The notes under the pieces were generated by a model. It was not told the DNA's origin. It did no database searches and was given only the letters and a program-made list of their open reading frames with translations. A program made the translations under genes and the position numbers. From contig JBHENN010000023.1 in NCBI GenBank assembly GCA_046262015.1, forward strand, positions 5,283-69,282: a stretch of DNA of 64,000 nucleotides, written 5' to 3'. Position 1 is the stretch's first letter, and every line of letters starts with the position of its first letter. Of this stretch, positions 25,182 through 32,471 are shown piece by piece. Source of the DNA: JBHENN01 sp046262015. Its GTDB lineage: Bacteria > Actinomycetota > CADDZG01 > WHSQ01.

Positions 25182-26950
25182 TAGCCCGGGTATTCGTAGA
25201 AGCCGCGGCCGCTCTTACGGCCCAAGTAGCCGGCGCGCACCATGTGCTCGAGCAGCGGAGCCGGGGCGTAGCGGCGCTCGCGGAACTCGTGGTGGAGCGA
25301 GGCGAGGATCGCGTGGGTCACGTCAAGGCCGACGATGTCCATGAGCTCGAAGGGGCCCATGGGATGGCCGCAGCCGAGCTTCATCGCCAGGTCGATGTCC
25401 TCCGGCGTGCTGTAGCCCTCCTCGTGCATCCTCACCGCATCGTTGAGATAGGGGAAGAGGAGGAAGTTGACGATGAAGCCGGCGCGGTCGCGGCAGCGCA
25501 CCGGATGCTTGCCCACACCGCGCACCCATGAGGTCGCGCGTACGGTCACGTCGGCAGCCGTTGCGACGGAGGTGACGACCTCCACGAGCTTCATCACCGG
25601 AGCCGGATTGAAGAAGTGCAGCCCCAGCACGCGCTCGGGGCGGTCGGTCGCGGCGGCGAGCTCGACCACCGGCAGCGACGACGTGCTAGTGGCGAGGATG
25701 CATCCCGGCTTCACCGCGCGGTCGAGCTCGCCGAACATCGCCGCCTTGAGCGGCAAGTCCTCCGCGAGGGCCTCGATCACCAGATCGGCCTCCGCGAGAT
25801 CGGCTAGCTCCAGCGTCGTGGTGATCCGGCCCAGCACCTCGTCGACGGCCTCCTGGTCGAGCTTCCCCTTGGCCACGGCCTTCGCGAGGCTGCGTTCGAC
25901 CGCACCCTTCGCCTTCTTGATCGACGCCTCGCTGCGGCCCCGCAGGATCACCTCGCCCCCGGCCTTCGCCGCTACCTCTGCGATCCCCGACGCCATCACG
26001 CCGGTGCCTACGATCCCGACGGTGACGCCCGTGGCCGAGCCTTCGTCCACGGCTTCCTCGGGGATCGCCTCCACGACCTTCGACGACTCCGGCGCCTCGT
26101 ACCGGTAGAAGCCTCGCCCTGTCTTGCGGCCGAGGTAGCCGGCAACGACGTACTGCTTGAGGAGCGGAGCCGGCGCATCCTGGTCGTCGCGGAACTGACG
26201 CCACAGCGCCTCGCAGATCTCGTAGCCGGAGTCGAGCCCGATGAGGTCCATCAGCGCCAATGGGCCCATGGGGTGTCCGCATCCGAGCTGCATGGCGGCG
26301 TCGATGTCTTCACGGGTCGCGAACCCTTGGTCGAACAGGCGAACGGCCGAGTTCAGATAAGGGAACAGCAAGAGGTTGGCGATGAACCCGGCACGGTCGC
26401 GACACGCAACGGGGCTCTTACCCAACCTCTCGGCGAAGGCGATCGCCGAGTCGACCACCGCTTGATCCGTAGCCACGGTGTGCACGAGCTCCACCAGCTT
26501 CATCACCTGGGCAGGGTTGAAGAAGTGGAAGCCGATCACCTGCGCCGGCCGCTTGGTCGCGACGGCCATGTCGATCACCGGCAAAGAGGACGTGTTGGTG
26601 GCCAGGATCGCCGCCTCATCGAGGATGCCGTCGAGCTGCCCGAACACTTGCTTCTTGAGGTCCAGGTGCTCCGGCACCGCTTCGAACGCGAGGTCGGATC
26701 CCCCGAGGTCGGCGAGGTCGGTGGTAGAGGAGATCCGCCCGAGGATGGCGTCGGCTTCCGTCCGCGCGAGCTTGGAGCGTTCCACCGCACGGTCGAGGCT
26801 CCTCCGGATGCGGTCATGTCCGGCGGCCACGGCGTCGTCGGAGATCTCGTAGAACACGACGTCCACGCCGGCCCGCGCGCAGACCTCGCAGATGCCCGAG
26901 CCCATCGTTCCGCAGCCGACCACCCCCACCTTGTGGATCTCGTTGCTCAC
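25181..26950 (-). CDS. Fused tandem 3-hydroxybutyryl-CoA dehydrogenase (two complete copies)
   Basis: A 589-residue protein made of two full 3-hydroxyacyl-CoA dehydrogenases. Copy 1 spans 1-285 and copy 2 about 308-589, joined by an acidic linker. Each has its NAD loop (GCGTMGSG at 12-19, GTGVMASG at 315-322), the FHFFNPA or LHFFNPA active-site strand and a C-terminal helical domain ending LGRKTGRGFYRY or LGRKSGRGFYEY. The His-Glu catalytic pair is kept in both: His142/Glu154 and His445/Glu457. Single-copy enzymes are about 285 residues and dimerise, so this chain may form the dimer internally. It interconverts acetoacetyl-CoA and 3-hydroxybutyryl-CoA. It is divergent from the ethylmalonyl-CoA mutase gene across 56 bases. 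Confidence 0.9.
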   Translation of the reverse strand: MSNEIHKVGVVGCGTMGSGICEVCARAGVDVVFYEISDDAVAAGHDRIRRSLDRAVERSKLARTEADAILGRISSTTDLADLGGSDLAFEAVPEHLDLKKQVFGQLDGILDEAAILATNTSSLPVIDMAVATKRPAQVIGFHFFNPAQVMKLVELVHTVATDQAVVDSAIAFAERLGKSPVACRDRAGFIANLLLFPYLNSAVRLFDQGFATREDIDAAMQLGCGHPMGPLALMDLIGLDSGYEICEALWRQFRDDQDAPAPLLKQYVVAGYLGRKTGRGFYRYEAPESSKVVEAIPEEAVDEGSATGVTVGIVGTGVMASGIAEVAAKAGGEVILRGRSEASIKKAKGAVERSLAKAVAKGKLDQEAVDEVLGRITTTLELADLAEADLVIEALAEDLPLKAAMFGELDRAVKPGCILATSTSSLPVVELAAATDRPERVLGLHFFNPAPVMKLVEVVTSVATAADVTVRATSWVRGVGKHPVRCRDRAGFIVNFLLFPYLNDAVRMHEEGYSTPEDIDLAMKLGCGHPMGPFELMDIVGLDVTHAILASLHHEFRERRYAPAPLLEHMVRAGYLGRKSGRGFYEYPG

Positions 26951-27006
26951 TCGGACCCCTTCTCGCTAGCGGTCGAGCGCGGAAGCCTAGCCGTACGATT
27001 GCGGCG

Positions 27007-28998
27007 ATGGAGAGGCGACGCGACGAGCCGTGGATCTTCCGCACCTACGCCGGCTACGCGAGCCCGGAGGCCACCAACCGCCGGTTCAAGTCCAACCTCG
27101 GAAGGGGCCAGACCGGTCTGAGCGTCGCCTTCGACCTGCCGACCCAGACGGGCTACGACCCCGACCACCCCATGGCCCGAGGAGAGGTCGGGAAGGTGGG
27201 GGTGCCGATAGCGCACCTCGGCGACATGCGCGCGGTGTTCGACGGCATCCCGCTCGCGGGGATGAACACCTCGATGACGATCAACGCCACCGCGGTGTGG
27301 CTGCTCGCGCTGTACGTCGCGGTCGCCGACGAGCAGGGTGCCGACCGTGCGGCGCTCACCGGCACGACGCAGAACGACATCTTGAAGGAGTACCTCTCGC
27401 GGGGCACCTACGCGTTCCCCCCGGAACCGTCGATCCGCCTCACCAGCGATCTCATCGTGTGGACGCTCCACAACAGCCCGCGGTGGAACCCGATCAACGT
27501 GTGCTCCTACCACCTCCAAGAAGCCGGGGCCGGTCCGGTGCTCGAGACCGCCTATGCGCTCGCGAACGCCGTCGCCGTGCTCGACGCGGCCGCCGGATCG
27601 GGCGCCGTGCATGCGGACGACATCCCCCGGCTGGTGGGACGTATCTCGTTCTTCTGCAACGCCGGTATCCGTTACATCGAGGAGACCTGCAAGCTGCGCG
27701 CGATGGCGGTCCTGTGGGATCGCATCGCGCTCGAGCGGTACGGGGTGCAAGACCCTCGCCTCCGAAGGTTCCGCTACGGCGTGCAGGTCAACTCGTTGGG
27801 GCTCACCGCGGCGCAGCCCGAGAACAACATCTTCAGGATCCTGCTCGAGACGCTCGCCGTCACTCAGTCCAAGAACGCGCGGGCACGGGCGGTGCAGCTC
27901 CCGGCGTGGAACGAGGCGCTCGGGCTCCCCCGCGCATGGGATCAGCAATGGTCGCTCCGCGCCCAGCAGATCCTGGCGTTCGAGACGGATCTGTTGGAGT
28001 ACGACGACATCTTCGAGGGCTCCAAGGTCATCGAGGCAAAGACCGAGGAGATCGCGGCCGAGGCATGGGACGAGCTGCAGCGCGTGCTCGACGCCGGAGG
28101 CGCGGTCGAAGCCCTGGGCTACATGAAGGAGCGTCTGGTGTCGGCGCACGCAGAGCGACGGCGCGCCCTCGAATCGGGCGAGCAGGTGGTCGTCGGTCTG
28201 AACCGCTATCAGGAGGGAGAGCGATCTCCTCTGGATCCGGCCGAGGGTGGGGAGCTGACGTTCGAGAGGGTTGACCCGGCGGCCGAGGCCGAGCAGGTCG
28301 AGCGCGTGCAGGCGTGGAGGCTAGAGCGCAGCGCGCGCCCGGCGGCGGAGGCCCTGGACGCGCTCCGGCGCGCCGCGGCACGCGCCGAGAACCTCGTTCC
28401 GGTGTCGATCGAGGCGGCGCTGGCCGGGGTCACCACCGGCGAATGGTCGGGCGCGCTACGCGATGTCTTCGGCGACTACCGTGGGCCGACCGGCGTGGGC
28501 CGAGCGGGGTCGCGCAACGTGGGCACGGGCGAGGAGCTTCAGCGGGCGCGCGACCGCGTCGCCGCCGCGTGCGCCCGCATCGGCGTCAACAAGCTGCGTC
28601 TGCTGGTGGCCAAGCCGGGTCTCGACGGGCACTCGAACGCCGCCGAGCAGGTCGCCCTGCGCGCCCGGGACGCCGGCTTCGAGGTGATCTACCAGGGCAT
28701 CCGCCTCAGCCCCCACCAGATCGCACGCGCGGCGGTCGAGGAGGACGTCCACGCTATCGGGCTCTCGATCCTGTCGGGCGCCCACGGCCTGTTGGTGCCC
28801 GACGTCATCGACCGTCTGCGCGCCGAGGGCGTCGATCCCATCGATGTCCCCGTGGTGGTGGGAGGGGTGATCCCCGACGAGGATGCCCGCAAGCTGATCG
28901 AGCTGGGCGTCGCGCGCGTCTACACACCTCGGGACTTCGACCTCACCCGGATGGTCGGAGAGATCGCCGAGCTCGTCGGGCGGACGCCGGAACGTTAG
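27007..28998 (+). CDS. meaA: Ethylmalonyl-CoA mutase (MeaA type), B12-dependent
   Basis: A 663-residue single-chain mutase. The TIM-barrel part has RTYAGYASPEATN, GLSVAFDLPTQTGYDPDHP and RWNPINVCSYHLQEAGAG, the MeaA-type version of the substrate channel. The B12-binding domain starts near 527 with KLRLLVAKPGLDGHSN; His542 is the cobalt ligand. The usual DxHxxG reads DGHSNA, with Ala545 in place of Gly. IGLSILSGAH and VPVVVGGVIP hold the nucleotide tail. It rearranges (2R)-ethylmalonyl-CoA to methylsuccinyl-CoA. Methylmalonyl-CoA mutases are close relatives; the region around 60-180 and the presence of ccr favour the ethylmalonyl form. The ATG is at 27007. Confidence 0.85.
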   Translation: MERRRDEPWIFRTYAGYASPEATNRRFKSNLGRGQTGLSVAFDLPTQTGYDPDHPMARGEVGKVGVPIAHLGDMRAVFDGIPLAGMNTSMTINATAVWLLALYVAVADEQGADRAALTGTTQNDILKEYLSRGTYAFPPEPSIRLTSDLIVWTLHNSPRWNPINVCSYHLQEAGAGPVLETAYALANAVAVLDAAAGSGAVHADDIPRLVGRISFFCNAGIRYIEETCKLRAMAVLWDRIALERYGVQDPRLRRFRYGVQVNSLGLTAAQPENNIFRILLETLAVTQSKNARARAVQLPAWNEALGLPRAWDQQWSLRAQQILAFETDLLEYDDIFEGSKVIEAKTEEIAAEAWDELQRVLDAGGAVEALGYMKERLVSAHAERRRALESGEQVVVGLNRYQEGERSPLDPAEGGELTFERVDPAAEAEQVERVQAWRLERSARPAAEALDALRRAAARAENLVPVSIEAALAGVTTGEWSGALRDVFGDYRGPTGVGRAGSRNVGTGEELQRARDRVAAACARIGVNKLRLLVAKPGLDGHSNAAEQVALRARDAGFEVIYQGIRLSPHQIARAAVEEDVHAIGLSILSGAHGLLVPDVIDRLRAEGVDPIDVPVVVGGVIPDEDARKLIELGVARVYTPRDFDLTRMVGEIAELVGRTPER

Positions 28999-29129
28999 GC
29001 AAGCCGAGCAGGAACGCCCGCGCCGGCCTCGAACCATGGCACCGACGGCCACAGCGATCGGACGCGCGAACGGCGCCTCGACGATCCCGACCGGGGTCGA
29101 AGGCGAGAAGAGCCAGGGGGAGACTGAAG

Positions 29130-29810
29130 ATGAGAAGGATGCTTGCAGGACTGACGTGTTGGGCGCTCGTGGGCGCGCTGGGCGCCGGCGCGAGCGCGGC
29201 CCCGCCGAAGACCGTGTGGAAGGACGACGTCGGCGACGCCACCCTTCAGGGGCAGACCCCCGACATCGGCTCGTTCGGGTTCGACCTCACCAAGGGCTCT
29301 ATCGCCAAGGACAAGAGCGACCTCGTGTTCACGATCGGCCACTCCGCGATGCCGCCGAGTGGCACGCTGCCCGAAGGATTCCGGTTCATGTGGGCGTTCG
29401 CGGTGGGCTCCAAGACGTACCGGATAACGGCCAAGAGCGCCGATATAGGCAAGCCCGATCTCCTCGCCGGTCAGACGACCGAGCGCGTGGGCCGGGTGGA
29501 TGCGACCGGCCACTTCCGGCTCGAAGGCGATTGCGCGACGGGCGAGACGATCGGGGTGCTCGCACCGCTCAACTGTCAGCCCTTGGCCTACCTTCAGGGC
29601 GCGTTCGATGCGGCCGCGGCGACCATCACCGTCACGGTCCCGATGAAGCTCGTCAAGGCCAAGCCCGGCTCGGTCGTGGGTCCCGGTCTCGGAGACGCGA
29701 TCGCGATCTGCGGTATCTGCTGGGTGTCGCACACGGCCGAGCGGTCTCACCAGGACACGGTCATCGATCTCGCCACCATGTCGTCGACCTGGAAGGTCCC
29801 CCGTAAGTAG
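29130..29810 (+). CDS. Secreted CxxCW-family protein, copy 1 of 3
   Basis: A 226-residue protein of no family I recognise. A signal peptide (residues 1-23, MRRMLAGLTCWALVGALG then ASA) precedes KTVWKDDVGDA. The rest is likely beta-rich: IGSFGFDLTKGSIAKDK, TLPEGFRFMWAF, YRITAKSADIGKPDLL, RVGRVDATGHFRLEGDC and ITVTVPMKL. Four Cys lie in the mature part: 135, 149, 194 and 197, the last two in CGICWVSHTAERS. It ends STWKVPRK. GGGGGAG lies about seven bases before the ATG. Two homologues follow in tandem. The pattern recalls DOMON or CBM9-like secreted sugar-binding folds, but this is a loose impression. Confidence 0.75.
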   Translation: MRRMLAGLTCWALVGALGAGASAAPPKTVWKDDVGDATLQGQTPDIGSFGFDLTKGSIAKDKSDLVFTIGHSAMPPSGTLPEGFRFMWAFAVGSKTYRITAKSADIGKPDLLAGQTTERVGRVDATGHFRLEGDCATGETIGVLAPLNCQPLAYLQGAFDAAAATITVTVPMKLVKAKPGSVVGPGLGDAIAICGICWVSHTAERSHQDTVIDLATMSSTWKVPRK

Positions 29811-29889
29811 TCGGCCGGCAGGAAGGCCGTCGGCGCCGGCGAATCCATCGTCCTAGGGGATGACCGGTGGGCGACGAAGGAGGACAACG

Positions 29890-30567
29890 ATGCGTAGGAG
29901 CTTGGCACTTGCGATCGCCGGAGGGCTCCTCGCCGGCGCGATGACCACGGCTCAGGCGGCGGCGCCCAAGAAGGTGTTCGAGGACGCGTCCGGCGACGCC
30001 GGTAACCAGGACGCCGGTCTCCCCGGGTTCGACCAGATGGGCTTCGACCTCGTCGAGGGCAGCATCGCCAAGAAGGGCAAGAACCTCGTCTTCACCGCCA
30101 CGATGGCGGCGATGCCCGAGGGCGGGGCGCTGCCCGAAGGGTTCCGGCTCCTGTGGCACTTCAACTCCGGCGTCACCGAGTACCGCCTGACGATCAAGAG
30201 CTTCGACGTCGGCAAGCCCGACGCCCTCAGTCAGACGGGCACCGAACGCATCGGCCGGGTCGACGCCGACGGCCACTTCCGCCTCGAGAGCTTCGGGGAA
30301 GGACTCACGGCCAACACGCCCGCGTACGTCCCCGAGGGGTACCTCGAGGGTGCGTTCGATCCAGCATCGACGTCCGTGAGCGTGACCGTGCCGCTGAAGC
30401 TGATCAAGGCGAAGACGGGAACGACCATCACGGGCGGCAGCGGCGCCGCCGCGACCAGCGGCTGCCAGATCTGTTGGGTCCCCCATTACGCGGAGCGCTC
30501 CCTGACGCCCTACACGATCATCGACTCGGCCGTGATGAACGCGGTCTACAAGGTGCCCAAGAAGTAA
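29890..30567 (+). CDS. Secreted CxxCW-family protein, copy 2 of 3
   Basis: A 225-residue paralogue of the proteins on either side. A signal peptide (residues 1 to about 23, LALAIAGGLLAGAMTTAQA) precedes PKKVFEDASGDAGN. It shares GFDLVEGSIAKKGKNLVF, LPEGFRLLWHF, KSFDVGKPD, RIGRVDADGHFRLE, GAFDPAS and CQICWVPHYAERS, and ends YKVPKK. It lacks the middle Cys pair (135 and 149 of copy 1), keeping only the CxxC pair. That suggests the CxxCW site is the shared functional or structural core and the other pair is a dispensable disulfide. GAAGGAGG lies upstream of the ATG at 29890. It is the most diverged of the three. Confidence 0.75.
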   Translation: MRRSLALAIAGGLLAGAMTTAQAAAPKKVFEDASGDAGNQDAGLPGFDQMGFDLVEGSIAKKGKNLVFTATMAAMPEGGALPEGFRLLWHFNSGVTEYRLTIKSFDVGKPDALSQTGTERIGRVDADGHFRLESFGEGLTANTPAYVPEGYLEGAFDPASTSVSVTVPLKLIKAKTGTTITGGSGAAATSGCQICWVPHYAERSLTPYTIIDSAVMNAVYKVPKK

Positions 30568-30611
30568 TAGCCCGAGACGACTTCCAGACCGGATCGCAGG
30601 AGGCTCGTGAG

Positions 30612-31298
30612 GTGCACACCGCTTCGGCAGCGCTGACGTACTGGGCGCTCTCTTTAGTTCTCCTGTCCGGAACGGGCACGGCAGCCCCCAAGGCCGGGCC
30701 CAAGACCGTGTGGCAGGACGCGCGCGGCGACGCGACGATGAACAACCAGACACCCGATCTCGGCGCGTTCGGGTTCGACCTCACCAGCGGGAGCATCGCC
30801 CGGGACAAGCGAGACCTCGTCTTCAGCATCACGCACGCCGGGATGCCCCCGGGCGGGACGCTACCGGAAGGGTTCCGCTTTTTGTGGGCGTTCTCGGTCG
30901 ACGGGGCCGTCTACCGCATCACCGCGAAGAGCGCCGACGTCGGCAAGCCCGATCTGCTGGCGGGCGAGACCACCGAGCGGGTCGGCCGGGTCGATCACAG
31001 CGGCCACTTCCGACTCGAGAGCGACTGCAAGCAGAGGCCGGGCGTCGTTGTCCCGCTGCTCAACTGCAAGCTTCTCGCCTACGTGGAGGGGGCGTTCGAT
31101 GCGGCGGAGGGGACCATCTCGGTGACGATCCCGATGAGGTCCCTCGCCGCCAGGCCGGGCTCGGTGATCGGCCCGATCCATGAGCGGACCCCGATCCTCT
31201 GCGAGGTGTGCTGGATCAGCCATACGGCAGAACGGTCCTTCGACCGGACGCGCATCGACTCGGCCACCGTCTCATCGACCTGGAAGGTCCCGAGATAG
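30612..31298 (+). CDS. Secreted CxxCW-family protein, copy 3 of 3
   Basis: A 228-residue paralogue closest to copy 1. The GTG start at 30612 follows GCAGGAGG by eight bases and gives a signal peptide (LTYWALSLVLLSGTGTAA). The mature part has KTVWQDARGDATMNN, GAFGFDLTSGSIARDK, GTLPEGFRFLWAF, TAKSADVGKPDLLAGETT, DCKQRPGV with a later LNC, and CEVCWISHTAERS near the end; it finishes STWKVPR. All four mature Cys of copy 1 are kept. A strong intrinsic terminator follows 74 bases later, so the three genes probably form one transcription unit ending here. Confidence 0.75.
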   Translation: MHTASAALTYWALSLVLLSGTGTAAPKAGPKTVWQDARGDATMNNQTPDLGAFGFDLTSGSIARDKRDLVFSITHAGMPPGGTLPEGFRFLWAFSVDGAVYRITAKSADVGKPDLLAGETTERVGRVDHSGHFRLESDCKQRPGVVVPLLNCKLLAYVEGAFDAAEGTISVTIPMRSLAARPGSVIGPIHERTPILCEVCWISHTAERSFDRTRIDSATVSSTWKVPR

Positions 31299-31371
31299 CC
31301 GGTGATCTAGGAGCGGTCGACAAGGTGCGCCCCGAGTAACGGGCGGCGCCCGGAGCGGCTGATAGCTTGAC

Positions 31372-31396
31372 CGGGGCCTTCGGGCCCCGTTTCTTT
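31372..31396 (+). terminator. Intrinsic terminator after the secreted-protein triplet
   Basis: CGGGGCC-TTCG-GGCCCCG forms a perfect seven-base-pair stem closed by a stable UUCG-type tetraloop, followed by TTTCTTTGTCTT. It lies between the third secreted protein and the LLM oxidoreductase gene, where transcription of the triplet should stop. It is the clearest rho-independent terminator in the window. Confidence 0.8.
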
Positions 31397-31427
31397 GTCT
31401 TCGCACGAGGGCGCGGGAGGGCACATC

Positions 31428-32471
31428 GTGGCGTTCAAGATCGGCGTCGGCCTGTTCACCGGACAGGTCCCGCCCGCGAGCGACCGGGCGATCCACGACG
31501 ATTACCGGGACACGCTGGACCTCGTCCGGCTCGTGGAGGAGCACGGCCTCGACGGCGCGTGGGTGTCCGAGCACCACTTCTCCGAGGACGGTTACCTGCC
31601 CTCGCTCACGGCGATGCTGGCGGCGATGGCTGCGATCACCACGCGGATCGAGCTGGGCACGGGCGTGGTCCTCGCTCCGTTCCACGACCCGATCCGTCTG
31701 GCCGAGGACTTCGCGGTGGTCGACCAGCTCTCGGGCGGCAGGACGATCTGTGGTCTCGGGATCGGGTGGCGCGAGGAGGAGTTCCGGGGCTTCGGCATCG
31801 ATCCGCGCTCCCGTACGCGACGCCTGGAAGAGATCACGTCAGTGCTGCGCGCGGCGTGGGCGCCGGGACGCTTCGACTTCGAAGGGCGGCACTACCGCTA
31901 TCAGGGTGTGACGGTGACGCCGAAACCGGCACGTGTTCCTCCGATCCTCATAGGCGGCTTCGTCGACGATGCGATCCGGCGCGCCGGGCGTATCGGCGAT
32001 GGATACATCTCGTCCCGCGTACCTTCCGAACGCGCTCGGGCGGTGTTCGCCCTGGCGGCAGAAGCCCGCGCGGCAGCCGAGCACGAGGGTCCCCCCGTCG
32101 TGGCGATCCTGCAGAACGCGTACGTGACCATGGATCCCGAGCGCGACTGGCCGATGGTGCGCGCGGGGATCGGCCACCAGCTCGGGGTCTACGCCGGGTG
32201 GCGCGCCGGTACCGACGTGCCCGGTAAGGGCCTCGAGGTGATCCCCCCGGACGAGGCGTCGATCCGGGCGACCACCGTGTACGGGACGCCCGACCAGGTC
32301 GTCGAGCAGCTCTCACCGTTGGTCGACGTGCTCGCCGCCTATCCCGAGTGCCACCTGATACTCAGGCTCTACTACCCCGGCATGACCGCCGGTCCCGCGG
32401 GCGAGGCGGTCGCGCTCCTGGGACAAGAGGTCGCGCCGCGTCTCAAAGAGAGGGCGGACCGGATCCGGTGA
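31428..32471 (+). CDS. LLM class flavin-dependent oxidoreductase
   Basis: A 347-residue luciferase-like monooxygenase fold protein. WVSEHHFSEDGYLPS is the typical early loop, LGTGVVLAPFHDPIRLAED follows, and GGRTICGLGIGWREEEFRGF marks the flavin phosphate region. PPILIGGFVDDAIRRAGRIGDGY and TVYGTPDQVVEQL are also family features. It would use FMN or F420 to oxidise an organic substrate. The GTG at 31428 is preferred because GGAGGG lies seven bases upstream. An ATG-like start further upstream would overlap the terminator. Its stop overlaps the next gene by one base (TGATG), so it is co-translated with the DUF4012 gene. Confidence 0.85.
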   Translation: MAFKIGVGLFTGQVPPASDRAIHDDYRDTLDLVRLVEEHGLDGAWVSEHHFSEDGYLPSLTAMLAAMAAITTRIELGTGVVLAPFHDPIRLAEDFAVVDQLSGGRTICGLGIGWREEEFRGFGIDPRSRTRRLEEITSVLRAAWAPGRFDFEGRHYRYQGVTVTPKPARVPPILIGGFVDDAIRRAGRIGDGYISSRVPSERARAVFALAAEARAAAEHEGPPVVAILQNAYVTMDPERDWPMVRAGIGHQLGVYAGWRAGTDVPGKGLEVIPPDEASIRATTVYGTPDQVVEQLSPLVDVLAAYPECHLILRLYYPGMTAGPAGEAVALLGQEVAPRLKERADRIR

